Shown: positions 1 to 8,317, counted from the first letter of the stretch. The stretch is 50,263 bases of DNA from Nocardia cyriacigeorgica (GCF_010858045.1 NZ_JAAGVC010000039.1:1-50263), one strand, 5' to 3'. Numbers and translations: made by a program. The notes: a model not told the origin generated them from the letters alone.

Positions 1-343
1 GAGTGGGGGTCGGTTCGGGCGGGCGGCGTAGTCGGTGTACGCGGTCGCGGATTCGGGCGGCGGTTTGGCGGGGCATGTGGCCTCGGCCGTAGAGGCCGCG
101 GCCCCTGCGGATGATTCGTCCGCGCCGCCCTTCCCAGCGCAGTGCGTCCGATACCGTCTTCGATGGTCGCCCGCGTACTCCTAGGCCGGCGAATTCGAGT
201 GCGTCCACGAGTTCGGCGACGGTGAGCGGGCCTTCGGCTTCGAATACCGTTGCTGTCAGCGCGTATCGCAGTTCGATCCCCGAAACAATACGCAATCCCT
301 CCCCGTCCATGCCGTGCAGTATGCACGCGGGGTACGACAACAT
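1..343 (-). CDS. Winged-helix-like hypothetical protein, C-terminus beyond window
   Basis: An open frame on the minus strand starts at ATG 343-341 and runs off the left edge, giving 114 visible residues beginning MLSYPACILHG. A second in-frame ATG lies at 310. The part containing LTVAELVDALE, GRPSKTVSDALRWE and RRGRIIRRGRGLYGRG reads as helix-helix-basic wing, so a small winged-helix DNA-binding fold is likely; this is inference from pattern and no named family is claimed. Codon use is regular and the frame is free of stops throughout. The start codon lies where the tandem 160-bp repeats begin, so those repeats form its upstream region. No clear ribosome binding site is seen. The full length and C-terminal half are unknown. 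Confidence 0.6.
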   Translation of the reverse strand, partial: MLSYPACILHGMDGEGLRIVSGIELRYALTATVFEAEGPLTVAELVDALEFAGLGVRGRPSKTVSDALRWEGRRGRIIRRGRGLYGRGHMPRQTAARIRDRVHRLRRPPEPTPT

Positions 344-830
344 TCGGCGGGCTGCCACCTACAAAGTACTGTTCGCCCGCATATGAGCGACAACTGATCG
401 CGTTGTCGCTTGTTTGTCGCTCATATGCGGGCGAAAGGTACCTCGGGAGGAGAGGAGCTGCCCGCAGTTCCGGCAACGATGGAGCCACGCTCATCCGGAT
501 TCGGCAGGCGGCGGCTACCTACAAGGTACTGTTCGCCCGCGTATGAGCGACACCTGATCGCGTTGTCGCTTGTTTGTCGCTCATATGCGGGCGAAAGATA
601 CCTCGGGAGGAGAGGAGCTGCCCGCAGTTCCGGCAACGATGAAGCGACGCTCATCCGGATTCGGCAGGCGGCGGCTACCTACAAGGTACTGTTCGCCCGC
701 GTATGAGCGACACCTGATCGCGTTGTCGCTCGATTGTCGCTCATATGCGGGCGAACAGGTACCTGGAGAGAAGGGAACTGCCCGCAGATTCGGCAATGAT
801 GGAGCCACGCTCATCCACCCGGCGGGAGCG
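342..830. repeat. Three tandem ~160-bp repeats, each with a long palindrome
   Basis: Three head-to-tail units with a 160-bp period begin near 342-356, 516 and 676. Units 1 and 2 differ at 6 of 160 positions (compare 361-520 with 521-680); unit 3 diverges after about 755 and fades near 830. Each unit holds an inverted repeat: 372-393 with 414-435 (22 of 22 bases pair), 532-553 with 574-595, and 692-713 with 734-755. The arms start TTCGCCCGC and end GAGCGACA, with a 20-base spacer that repeats TTGTCGCT. No convincing gene is encoded in the units. They could be a REP/MITE-like element or a multi-site operator of the gene to the left. Confidence 0.85.
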
Positions 831-1013
831 CTCGACGGTCCGCAATACTCGGTGGTCGTCGCGCGGATACCGCGTCTGGGCGCTCGCCACAGCTCCACGG
901 GGGCAGAACTCGATCGGGTGATTACGCCGCCGGTCGGCCGCGCGTTCGTCGGCTGCGTCCGGCTCTGGCGACCTGGAGGCGACAGCGCAGTCCCATCTGC
1001 TGAGGCCGGATGA
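831..1013. other. Noncoding stretch between repeats and oxidoreductase gene
   Basis: Together with the repeats this makes about 670 bases without a convincing gene (344-1013). After the third repeat unit fades I see no stop-free frame with believable codon use, no further copy of the palindrome and no clear terminator hairpin. Confidence 0.4.
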
Positions 1014-1730
1014 TCACTTCTCGATCCGGCTCTGCTCACCGTGGGCGAGGGCGCTGGGGGTGAGGCGGCCGACGATGGCGGGGGCCTGGTGGATGAGGGA
1101 GTCGTCGGTGAGGGCTTCGACCATGAAGAGAGCGAAGTCGGTGCGGCGGGTGCGGTTGCTGGCGAGGATGGGGTCGCCGACATGGGGGCTCCATACGGGC
1201 AGGCCCTGGCTGTCGCCTTCTTCGAGATCGCTGCCGCGCACCAGGGTCCAGCGGCGGTCGCTGGCGTAGATGCGGTGGGCCGCCTCCACCTGATCGTCGA
1301 TTTCGACGGCGCGGACCAGCCGGGCCAGCCAGGTGGTGACCCGGACGATGGCCTTGAAATGCCAGGTGTAGCGATCGTTGTCGTCGCGGGGCACGTGCCA
1401 GCCGCAGGAGAAGATCAGGCGCGCATGAGGTTCGGCGTAATCGAGCACCGCCTGGGCCGTCCCTGAGGAGTACTGCTGGATGCCCCAGGGCGCCAGCACC
1501 GTCAGCACGCCGTCGCATCCGGCGACCGCCCGCCGGATCACCTCGCGGTCGTTGGTGGGGCCGGCGACGATGGTGATCCGGTCGGCGACCTCGGCCAGTT
1601 TCGGCACGCTGCGTTCGCGGCACACGCCGACGACCTCGTATCCGCGGTCCAGGGCGTGCCGGACCATGTACTGCCCGAGCTTGCCCGAGGCTCCGACGAT
1701 GCACACCTTGCGTATCTGGTCTGTGCTCAT
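1014..1730 (-). CDS. NAD(P)-binding Rossmann-fold (NmrA-like) protein
   Basis: The product is 238 residues. The N-terminus carries the nucleotide-binding motif VGASGKLGQ after a short beta strand, then acidic and hydrophobic segments typical of atypical SDR/NmrA proteins. There is no obvious YxxxK pair, so the protein may be a redox sensor or an NADPH-dependent reductase; the substrate is unknown. The frame is open further upstream, but ATG 1730 is chosen because AGGAG lies about nine bases before it and because it leaves the divergent operator region free. It is transcribed away from the TetR gene at 1816, and the two palindromes between them suggest that this gene is the regulator's target. 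Confidence 0.75.
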   Translation of the reverse strand: MSTDQIRKVCIVGASGKLGQYMVRHALDRGYEVVGVCRERSVPKLAEVADRITIVAGPTNDREVIRRAVAGCDGVLTVLAPWGIQQYSSGTAQAVLDYAEPHARLIFSCGWHVPRDDNDRYTWHFKAIVRVTTWLARLVRAVEIDDQVEAAHRIYASDRRWTLVRGSDLEEGDSQGLPVWSPHVGDPILASNRTRRTDFALFMVEALTDDSLIHQAPAIVGRLTPSALAHGEQSRIEK

Positions 1731-1754
1731 GTTCCCGCGCTCCTGATCATGTGA

Positions 1755-1792
1755 ACTTACGTTGTAAGTCACGGTAGACTTACGGCGTAAGT
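1755..1792. promoter_or_regulatory. Twin TetR-type operators
   Basis: Two 15-bp palindromes of the form ACTTAC-N3-GTAAGT lie at 1755-1769 and 1778-1792, with centres 23 bp apart. Both are perfect in their 6-bp arms and differ only in the three central bases. They sit between the divergent oxidoreductase (start 1730) and TetR gene (start 1816), where a TetR dimer could block both promoters. Regulation is inferred from position and symmetry. Confidence 0.8.
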
Positions 1793-1815
1793 GCGTCAAG
1801 GGTGGAAGGAGTCGG

Positions 1816-2493
1816 ATGGGCGAGCAGGGCACGCGCCGGCGCGGGAGAACGGACCGGGCGCCGCTGAGCCGGGATCGGGTGATCGCCGCCGCGGTGCGGC
1901 TGGCCGATGAGAAGGGGGCGGCCGGTGTGACGATGCGGGCGGTCGCGGCCGGGCTGGGCGTGGAGGCGATGTCGCTGTACAACCACGTGGCCGGGCGCGA
2001 GGACATCCTCGACGGGATGGTCGACGCGGTGTTTGCCGAAATCAACTTGCCCGCAACGGATTCCGACTGGAAGACGGCGATGCGCGAGCGTGCGCACTCC
2101 ACGCGTACGGCGCTGCGGCGGCACCGCTGGGCCGTCGGGCTGATGGATTCACGCAGTCATCCGGGGCCGGCCACGCTGCGTCACCATGACGCCGTGCTCG
2201 GCGTGCTGCGCGCGGGTGGCTTTTCGACGGCCATGGCGGCGCATGCCTTTTCGGTGATCGACAGCTACCTCTACGGGTTCGTGCTCCAGGAGCTGAGCCT
2301 GCCGTTCGGTGACCGCGCCGAACTCGACGAGGTCGCCACCGGCATTCTGTCCGGTGCGCCGGCCGACGAGTACCCGCACCTGGCCGAACTCATCGCCGAC
2401 CACGCCCTGCGCCCGGACTACGCGTATGCCGACGAATTCGAGTTCGGGTTGACGCTGATCTTGGATGCGCTGCACCCGGACGAGGACATCTGA
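1816..2493 (+). CDS. TetR/AcrR family transcriptional regulator
   Basis: The product is 225 residues. Residues from about 17 to 65 form the TetR DNA-binding domain: LSRDRVIAAAVRLADEKG, then VTMRAVAAGLGVEAMSLYNH, the recognition helix with its usual Y-N-H ending. The rest is helical and fits the longer C-terminal ligand domain seen in TetR proteins close to the TetR/TetR_C class. GGAAGGAGT lies upstream of ATG 1816 as ribosome binding site. It is divergent from the NAD(P)-binding protein gene and probably represses both itself and that gene through the twin ACTTAC-N3-GTAAGT sites. The inducer is unknown. Confidence 0.88.
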   Translation: MGEQGTRRRGRTDRAPLSRDRVIAAAVRLADEKGAAGVTMRAVAAGLGVEAMSLYNHVAGREDILDGMVDAVFAEINLPATDSDWKTAMRERAHSTRTALRRHRWAVGLMDSRSHPGPATLRHHDAVLGVLRAGGFSTAMAAHAFSVIDSYLYGFVLQELSLPFGDRAELDEVATGILSGAPADEYPHLAELIADHALRPDYAYADEFEFGLTLILDALHPDEDI

Positions 2494-2523
2494 GCCGGGT
2501 GCGCGCTCGAGCGGTGCGGAACC

Positions 2524-2814
2524 TCAGCGGTCGGCCGGCGGCTGCGGCGGATGACCGTCGGGCCCGACCGGGGGCGGGCACGGCCTGCCGTCGGCGCCGA
2601 TCGGAGGTGGCAGCGGCTTGCCGTCAGGGCCGAGCGGAGGCGGGAGCGGGCGGCCGTCCGGGCCGAGCGGCGGGGGCGGGCAGCCGTCGCCAGGGGCACC
2701 TGCCAGCGTCGCCGACACGGTCTCGACGGGCGCGGCCATGGCCGATCCGGCCCCCATGACGCCGAATCCGGCGATCGCTGCGGCGACCAGGACGCTCGCG
2801 GTCCGAAGCTTCAT
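2524..2814 (-). CDS. Secreted proline/glycine-rich repeat protein
   Basis: A 96-residue protein. Residues 1-27 are a Sec signal peptide (basic MKLR, hydrophobic core, cleavage after AMA). After a short linker comes a region from about residue 45 built of four degenerate 11-residue units of the type LGPDGRPLPPP, ending HPPQPPADR. The mature chain is very short, rich in Pro, Gly and Asp, with two Cys, and is probably unfolded or polyproline-helical outside the membrane. GAGG lies about nine bases upstream of ATG 2814. No enzymatic function can be proposed. It is convergent with the TetR gene and divergent from the acetyltransferase gene. Confidence 0.7.
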   Translation of the reverse strand: MKLRTASVLVAAAIAGFGVMGAGSAMAAPVETVSATLAGAPGDGCPPPPLGPDGRPLPPPLGPDGKPLPPPIGADGRPCPPPVGPDGHPPQPPADR

Positions 2815-3005
2815 CACGTGATCCTCACTCGAATGTGGTTGTCCTACAACGGCTTGGACGCAGGAGCGCACGCCCGGTTCCCGCCGGTTCGGCATTGTGA
2901 CGGCAATCACTCCCGGCTGCCGCGGCTGCGGACCGCTGGGGCCTGGAACATGCGCGGGCCCGGTGCGGTTGTCCGAGACGACACGGCGACGAATCGAGGA
3001 CATCA

Positions 3006-3872
3006 ATGAGCAAGTCCGCGGACCCGGCCTACCACTGGAACGGCGCCGAGATCGATCTGGACGCGTACCTGGCCAGGATCGGCTATGACGGCGAGCGCGC
3101 TCCCACCGTCGCCGCGTTGCGGGCGCTGGTGGCCGCACACACCACCTCCATCCCCTTCGAGAATCTCGAGGCGGTCCTCGGCAGGCCGGTGCCGCTGGAC
3201 GTGGCGTCGTTGCAGGACAAGCTGGTGCGGCGGCGGCGCGGCGGGTACTGCTACGAGAACGTGGGGCTGTTCGCGGCGGCGTTGGAGCGGTTCGGATTCG
3301 GCGTCACCGGGCTCAGTGGGCGAGTGACGATGGGCTCGGGCGGGTTGCGTCCGGCGACGCACGCGCTGCTGCGCGTCACCACCGATGACGACGACCGGGT
3401 CTGGATCGTCGACGTCGGTTTCGGCGCCGGGCCGGCCGCGCCGTACGAACTCGTGGATTCCGGCGGCGAATTCGGGCTGGGCGAATGGAAGTTCCGCCTC
3501 GAACAGGGCACAGGCGAGCTCGACAGCGAGCTGTGGACGCTGCACCAGTTCGCCCGCGACGGCTGGGTGGACCGCTACACCTTCACCCTGAACCCGCAGT
3601 ACCGCATCGATTTCGAAGTCGGCAACCATTTCGTCTCGACCTCGCCGCGGTCCCCGTTCACCCAGCGGCCCTTCGTGCAACGCTTCCACCCCGCCGCGCA
3701 CCACATTCTCGACGGTGCCACCTGGACCACCGAATACCCGGACGGCACCAGCGAAACCCGTGCGGTGAAGCTCGATGAACTGCCCGAGGTGCTGAGCGAG
3801 GTCTTCGATATCGATCTCACCGAGGAGGACGCGAAGGCGGTGATCTCCGCCCCCTGGACCGAGCGCGAATGA
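3006..3872 (+). CDS. nat: Arylamine N-acetyltransferase
   Basis: The product is 288 residues, the usual length for bacterial NATs. It transfers acetyl (or another acyl) from CoA to arylamines or hydrazines by a cysteine ping-pong mechanism. The full catalytic triad is visible: Cys82 in RRGGYCYENVG, His119 in PATHALLRV and Asp136 in VWIVDVGFG. The motif IPFENLEAVLGRPV near residue 50 is also typical of the family. In mycobacteria NAT sits with sterol-degradation genes; here it stands alone beside a secreted repeat protein and a penicillin-binding lipoprotein, so context gives no hint of the natural substrate. Start ATG 3006. Confidence 0.93.
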   Translation: MSKSADPAYHWNGAEIDLDAYLARIGYDGERAPTVAALRALVAAHTTSIPFENLEAVLGRPVPLDVASLQDKLVRRRRGGYCYENVGLFAAALERFGFGVTGLSGRVTMGSGGLRPATHALLRVTTDDDDRVWIVDVGFGAGPAAPYELVDSGGEFGLGEWKFRLEQGTGELDSELWTLHQFARDGWVDRYTFTLNPQYRIDFEVGNHFVSTSPRSPFTQRPFVQRFHPAAHHILDGATWTTEYPDGTSETRAVKLDELPEVLSEVFDIDLTEEDAKAVISAPWTERE

Positions 3873-3952
3873 GACGAGCCGGTGTCGACCGGTCCGAGCA
3901 GCGTTCGGCGCGCCGGTCGGCCGCGCGACGGGTCGGATCGAGCGCACATGGC

Positions 3953-3958
3953 TACCCT
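3953..3958 (+). promoter_or_regulatory. Predicted -10 box of leaderless PBP message
   Basis: TACCCT matches the actinobacterial TANNNT -10 pattern and ends seven bases before GTG 3966, which would make transcription start at the start codon. No good -35 is claimed. Confidence 0.45.
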
Positions 3959-3965
3959 CGGGCGA

Positions 3966-5717
3966 GTGCGCACCGATCGGAAAGTCTTCGTGGTACTGGC
4001 CGCCGTCGCCTTGTTCGCTGCGGGATGCTCTTCGGGGCCGGAGCAGCCCGACACCGTGGCCGGCGAGTTCGTCGAGGCCCTGAACAGGGACGATCTGCCC
4101 GCGGCGGCCGCACTGACCGACAATCCGGCGCAGGCAGGGGAGGCGCTGCGCGGGCTGTACGAGGGGCTGGGATCGGAGGTCGTCTTCCGGGTCGACGACG
4201 CCGGCGACGACCGCTTCACCCTCACCGCGACCTGGAAGCTCGGCAAGGACGGCACGCACGAATGGACCTACACGACCACCGGAACGGCCGCCGAATCCGG
4301 TGACGACTGGACGATCCACTGGAACCCGGCGACCGTCGCGCCCGGCCTGGACAAGGGCCCACTGACCTACGTGCCGGTGTATCCGGAACCCGCGCGGGTG
4401 CTGGACGCGAGCGGCGGTGAACTCATGACCGAGCAGATCGTCACCCTGGTCAACGTCGCGCCAGGCGCCGACACCGCCGCGCTGGCCGCCGTGCTCGCCC
4501 CGGTGGCGCCCACCATCACCGCCGCCTCGCTGGACGCTGAGCTCGCCGCCGCCGAGGGCAAACCCATTACGCCGATCAGCTTGCGCGCCACCGATATCGC
4601 CCCGATCCAGCAGGCGCTGGCCGCTGTCCCCGGCGTCACCCTCGCACCGCAGACCCGGCTGCTGACCACCGATAAAGCGCTGGCCGCGCCGACACTGTCG
4701 GGGCTGAACGAACTGTGGCAGCAGCGTGCCGACGAGGCCGCGGGCTGGGCCGTGCGTGCCCAGACCCCGCAGGGCACCGAACGCATCGCCGGCCAGGATC
4801 CCCAGCCCACCGCCGACCTCACCACCACCCTCGACATCGACCTGCAACATGCCGCCGAGGACGCGCTGACACCGCTGCCCCAGCCGGCGGCGATCGTGGC
4901 GCTGCAACCCTCGACCGGCAAGGTGGTGGCCGTCGCCCAGAACGAGGCCGCCGACGGGGAAGGCCCGATCGCGCTGACCGGGCTCTATCCACCCGGCTCG
5001 ACCTTCAAGACGATCACCGTCTCGGCGGCGCTCGCCGACGGCGCCGTCACCCCGGACACCGTGCTGCCCTGCCCGGGCGAGGCGAATATCGAGGGCCGCC
5101 GCATCCCCAACGACGACAGCTTCGACCTGGGCGATGTGCCACTGCACACCGCCTTCGCCCGCTCCTGCAACACCACCATGGCCCGGCTCGCGGTGAATCT
5201 GCCACCGAACGCACTCACCGACACCGCCGCGCAGCTCGGCCTCGGCATCGACTACGTCACGCCCGGGCTCACCACCGTCACCGGGTCGGTCCCGCCCGCC
5301 AACACGCCCGCCGAACGGGTCGAATCGAGTATCGGCCAGGGTGCCGTCACCGCGTCGCCGTTCGGGATGGCGCTGGTCGCGGCCTCGCTCGCGCACGGAA
5401 GCACACCGGCGCCGATGCTGGTCGCGGGTGCGCCAGGCGTCGCAGATCGGACACCGCAGCCGCTGCCGGCCGGTGTCGCCGAGCAGGTGCGCACGATGAT
5501 GCGCGAAACGATCACCGCGGGCACCGCCACCCAGCTCGCCGACATCCCCGGGCTACTCGGCAAGACCGGCACCGCCGAATACGGCGACAACTCCCACGCG
5601 CACGGCTGGTTCATCGGCATCGACGGTGATCTGGCGTTCGCGGTGTTCGTGGCGGACGCGGGAAGTTCGGCTCCCGCCGTCGAGGCCGCGGGACGGATGC
5701 TGCGCGCCGGCCGCTGA
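3966..5717 (+). CDS. Penicillin-binding lipoprotein (transpeptidase)
   Basis: The product is 583 residues. It starts with a lipoprotein signal ending in the lipobox LFAAGC, so it is probably anchored outside the membrane. Residues about 30-150 resemble the NTF2-like MecA_N domain and the C-terminal half is a class B transpeptidase with all three motifs: S345-T-F-K348 in PPGSTFKTI, S400-C-N in ARSCNTT and K533-T-G in GKTGTAEY. It should cross-link peptidoglycan and bind beta-lactams. GTG 3966 is preferred over in-frame starts at 3882 and 3948 because TACCCT (3953-3958) lies seven bases before it, as in leaderless actinobacterial messages, and because the lipoprotein signal then starts correctly (MRTDRKVFVV). 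A Ser/Thr kinase gene follows. Confidence 0.9.
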   Translation: MRTDRKVFVVLAAVALFAAGCSSGPEQPDTVAGEFVEALNRDDLPAAAALTDNPAQAGEALRGLYEGLGSEVVFRVDDAGDDRFTLTATWKLGKDGTHEWTYTTTGTAAESGDDWTIHWNPATVAPGLDKGPLTYVPVYPEPARVLDASGGELMTEQIVTLVNVAPGADTAALAAVLAPVAPTITAASLDAELAAAEGKPITPISLRATDIAPIQQALAAVPGVTLAPQTRLLTTDKALAAPTLSGLNELWQQRADEAAGWAVRAQTPQGTERIAGQDPQPTADLTTTLDIDLQHAAEDALTPLPQPAAIVALQPSTGKVVAVAQNEAADGEGPIALTGLYPPGSTFKTITVSAALADGAVTPDTVLPCPGEANIEGRRIPNDDSFDLGDVPLHTAFARSCNTTMARLAVNLPPNALTDTAAQLGLGIDYVTPGLTTVTGSVPPANTPAERVESSIGQGAVTASPFGMALVAASLAHGSTPAPMLVAGAPGVADRTPQPLPAGVAEQVRTMMRETITAGTATQLADIPGLLGKTGTAEYGDNSHAHGWFIGIDGDLAFAVFVADAGSSAPAVEAAGRMLRAGR

Positions 5718-5907
5718 ACAGACGTTCGACCGGACCGGCCGGACCAGACGGCGCATGGGTGTCCGGAGCGCAGGTGCGTACCCGGCGCTCTCGGCGAGTC
5801 GCACGGCGTGTCGGGCCGAGTTCGGACCCGTCCGACCAGCCGCGCACCGCGTGCCCGCAGGTGGCGGGGTAAGGGCGGGCCCCGAAGGCGGGTGGAGGGG
5901 TGTATCA

Positions 5908-7611
5908 GTGGCCGGTGCGGCCCGCACGCCCGCTACACTCGTCCCGAACGCGCGAGCGGTCAGTTACGCGATTTGTCACATTTCGAGAAGGTTCGGAGTA
6001 GGCGCCATCGATACCGGTCAGTTGATCGCGGAGCATTACCGCCTGGTCGAGCGGATTGGTAGCGGCGGCACAGGCGTAGTTTGGCGTGCCATCGACGAGC
6101 GCTTGCAGCGATCGGTCGCGGTCAAGCAGATCCACATCAAACCCAGTCTGCCCGAGGCGGAACGCGATGTGCTGCGCCAACGCGCCATCCGGGAAGCCCG
6201 CAACGCCGCCAGGTTCCAGCATCCGAACGCGATCGTCGTCTTCGACATCACCGAACACAACGGCGACCCGTGCCTGGTGATGGAATACCTGAAATCGCGC
6301 AGTCTCGCGCAGGTGCTCTCGGCGCAGGGCGCGGTGCCGCTGAACCAGGTCGCGCGGATCGGTGAACAGGTCGCCTCGGCGCTGATCGCGGCGCATCAGG
6401 CCGGAATCGTGCACCGCGACGTCAAACCCGGCAATGTGCTGCTCGACGACCACGGCACCGTGAAGATCACCGACTTCGGCATCTCCCGCGCCGCAGGCGA
6501 TGTGACACTCACCGAAACCGGCCTGATCTGCGGTACCGCCGCCTATCTCGCGCCGGAGGTGGCGCGCGGCGCCGATCCGACCCCCGCCGCCGACGTTTTC
6601 GCCCTGGGCGCCACCCTCTTTCACGCACTCGAAGGCGAACCGCCTTACGGCGCAAGCTCGAACCCGCTGGCGGTGCTGTACGCTGCGGCCAACGGTCAGG
6701 TCAGCGAGCCGCGTAATGCCGGTCCCGCAACCGATTTCCTGCTCCAGCTGCTGAGCCCGCAGCCCGAGGACCGCCCGACCATGCGGATGGCGCGCGATCA
6801 GCTCGCGGCCTTCGCCGACGCCGGTGAGGACGCGGTGCCCGCCGGATTCGTCCCGGCCAGTGAGGCGTTCGGGCGCCGCAACGGCGACGGCGCCACCGAA
6901 GTGGTGGCCACCCGCGCGCTGCGTTCGCGCGCCGCGGCCGCCGGCCCGGCCACCGAACGTCAGCCCGCGCCGCGGCGCAGTTCGGTCGCGGTGGACACCG
7001 CCGCGCATCGTCCGGTGGCGCCAGCGCGCGATCATCCCGACACCGCGGCCCATCCCCGCACCACCACCCAGCCGCGCACCACCTCACCGGCCGCGGGCAA
7101 ACGGCGCGCCGTGCTGATCGGCGCGCTCGTCGGTGCGGTCGTGGCGGTGTCGGCGCTGCTGGTGAGCGCGTTCAACACGGCCGACGACAACTCCTCGCCG
7201 CAGGCCTCGGCCTCGTCGGTGGCCACCGCGCCCTCGGGTGACGCGAGCACCTCGGCAGCGGTGCCGCTGCTCGGGCAGACCCCGAGCGTCGGCGGCAAGG
7301 TCACCGATATCGGCGCCGCCGGGCAGCTGGTGGAGCGGTTCTACAGCGATCCGGAGAGCTCGTGGTCGCTGCTGACGCCCGCCGCGCAGAAGGTATACAC
7401 CGACCAGCAGGGCTTCCGGCAGTACTGGAGCGCCGACAACCGCACCATCCAGAGCTTCGGCCGCATCTACGCCCCCAACGGCGTCAACGCCGACGGCTCG
7501 GTCGACATGCGCGTCACCGGCCTCACCTACGGCGGCCAGAGCAAGAACCCCGACCTGCGCATCATCGACGCCGGCGGCGGACGACTGCTCATCGACAGCG
7601 ACACCCGCTAG
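5908..7611 (+). CDS. Membrane Ser/Thr protein kinase (PknB-like)
   Basis: A Hanks-type kinase with an extracellular tail. Visible motifs are the Gly loop RIGSGGTGVVW, the ATP lysine in VAVKQIHI, catalytic HRDVKPGN, DFG in KITDFGISR and LAPEVARG of the APE segment. A linker rich in Ala/Thr/Pro leads to one membrane segment (about 7104-7175), then a roughly 140-residue external domain ending LLIDSDTR. It should phosphorylate intracellular targets in response to an external signal. The start is unsettled. GTG 5908 has GGAGGGG upstream and gives 567 residues, but a TACACT box at 5934-5939 lies downstream of it. ATC 6007, with GGAG eight bases before it, would start the protein right at DTGQLIAEHYRLVERIG (534 residues). 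It follows a PBP gene, which suits a kinase of cell wall control. Confidence 0.88.
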   Translation: MAGAARTPATLVPNARAVSYAICHISRRFGVGAIDTGQLIAEHYRLVERIGSGGTGVVWRAIDERLQRSVAVKQIHIKPSLPEAERDVLRQRAIREARNAARFQHPNAIVVFDITEHNGDPCLVMEYLKSRSLAQVLSAQGAVPLNQVARIGEQVASALIAAHQAGIVHRDVKPGNVLLDDHGTVKITDFGISRAAGDVTLTETGLICGTAAYLAPEVARGADPTPAADVFALGATLFHALEGEPPYGASSNPLAVLYAAANGQVSEPRNAGPATDFLLQLLSPQPEDRPTMRMARDQLAAFADAGEDAVPAGFVPASEAFGRRNGDGATEVVATRALRSRAAAAGPATERQPAPRRSSVAVDTAAHRPVAPARDHPDTAAHPRTTTQPRTTSPAAGKRRAVLIGALVGAVVAVSALLVSAFNTADDNSSPQASASSVATAPSGDASTSAAVPLLGQTPSVGGKVTDIGAAGQLVERFYSDPESSWSLLTPAAQKVYTDQQGFRQYWSADNRTIQSFGRIYAPNGVNADGSVDMRVTGLTYGGQSKNPDLRIIDAGGGRLLIDSDTR

Positions 7612-7615
7612 CAGA

Positions 7616-7621
7616 TACCCT
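7616..7621 (+). promoter_or_regulatory. Predicted -10 box before the DinB-like gene
   Basis: TACCCT ends seven bases before ATG 7629 and overlaps the end of the kinase gene by only a few bases. It predicts a leaderless message independent of the kinase transcript. Confidence 0.4.
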
Positions 7622-7628
7622 CGCCCGC

Positions 7629-8231
7629 ATGGGTATTCGGGGGATGGTCGCTGCCGAACGAGCGCAGCTGATCGAGCTGCTGCGCGATCTGTCCGCGGCG
7701 GAATGGGAAACGCCGTCGCTGTGCGCGGGGTGGCGGGTGCGTGATGTCGCCGGGCATCTGATGTACGACACCTACTCTCCGCTCGCCTACGCGGTGCTGA
7801 CGGCGCGGGTCCTCGGGTCGGTGGACAAGACCAACGCCGCCATCGTCACCGCGTCGGCGCGGCTGTCCACCGGCGAACTCGTGGACGCGCTCGAACACCG
7901 GGCCGGGCGGCTGTCGAGGCTGGCGCCCCAGCTGCTGCTGGCCGACCTGATGGTGCATCAGCAGGACATCCGCCGCCCGCTCGGCCGCACCCGTGACATC
8001 CCCCAGGACCGGCTCATCACCCTCCTCGACCATCCCGACCCGTTCGCCCGGCCCCGCCGCCACACCAAGGGATTGCGTTTCGTCGCCACCGACGTGCCCT
8101 GGTCCTCGGGTGCGGGGCCGGAAGTGCGCGGCCCGGGCGAAGCACTCGCCCTGGCGATGGTCGGGCGCACCGCCGCGCTCGACGACCTCACCGGCGACGG
8201 CGTCGCCGAACTGCGCCGCCGCTGCGCCTGA
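7629..8231 (+). CDS. DinB-like / maleylpyruvate isomerase N-terminal domain protein
   Basis: The product is 200 residues. The N-terminus (AERAQLIELLRDLSAAEWE followed by SLCAGWRVRDVAGHL) is the hallmark of the TIGR03083-type actinobacterial family related to DinB and mycothiol-dependent maleylpyruvate isomerase. The metal ligands of that fold are normally histidines: H in DVAGHL and the LMVHQQD histidine fit. These proteins are thought to act in mycothiol-dependent reactions, but the substrate of this member is unknown. It lies between the kinase gene and the histidine locus and probably has its own leaderless promoter. Confidence 0.75.
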   Translation: MGIRGMVAAERAQLIELLRDLSAAEWETPSLCAGWRVRDVAGHLMYDTYSPLAYAVLTARVLGSVDKTNAAIVTASARLSTGELVDALEHRAGRLSRLAPQLLLADLMVHQQDIRRPLGRTRDIPQDRLITLLDHPDPFARPRRHTKGLRFVATDVPWSSGAGPEVRGPGEALALAMVGRTAALDDLTGDGVAELRRRCA

Positions 8232-8274
8232 GCATCGGTATCCGGCATGCGCACCACTTCGCGTAGCGCAGGCA

Positions 8275-8317
8275 GTGTGACGTGCCGATTCGGAGGACGG
8301 CGCGGTGCCCGTCACAC
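8275..8317. promoter_or_regulatory. Inverted repeat upstream of hisD
   Basis: GTGTGACG at 8275-8282 pairs with CGTCACAC at 8310-8317 across a 27-base spacer. It may be a terminator of the preceding gene or an operator of the his promoter that follows at 8358. There is no run of T after it and no His-rich leader peptide is visible downstream, so attenuation by a leader peptide is not supported. Confidence 0.3.

Noticed and set aside
342..830. CRISPR array
   Set aside because: Repeat units are 160 bp, contiguous and without unique spacers, and no cas genes are present.
1731..2102. Upstream extension of the oxidoreductase gene to 2102
   Set aside because: It would overlap the TetR gene and both operators; the Rossmann fold begins right after ATG 1730, which has a ribosome binding site.
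3003..5396. A 797-codon open frame on the minus strand opposite nat and the PBP gene
   Set aside because: It is the mirror of two well-supported genes, has Gly/Arg/His-rich composition and shows no motif; long antisense frames are common in DNA of this base composition.
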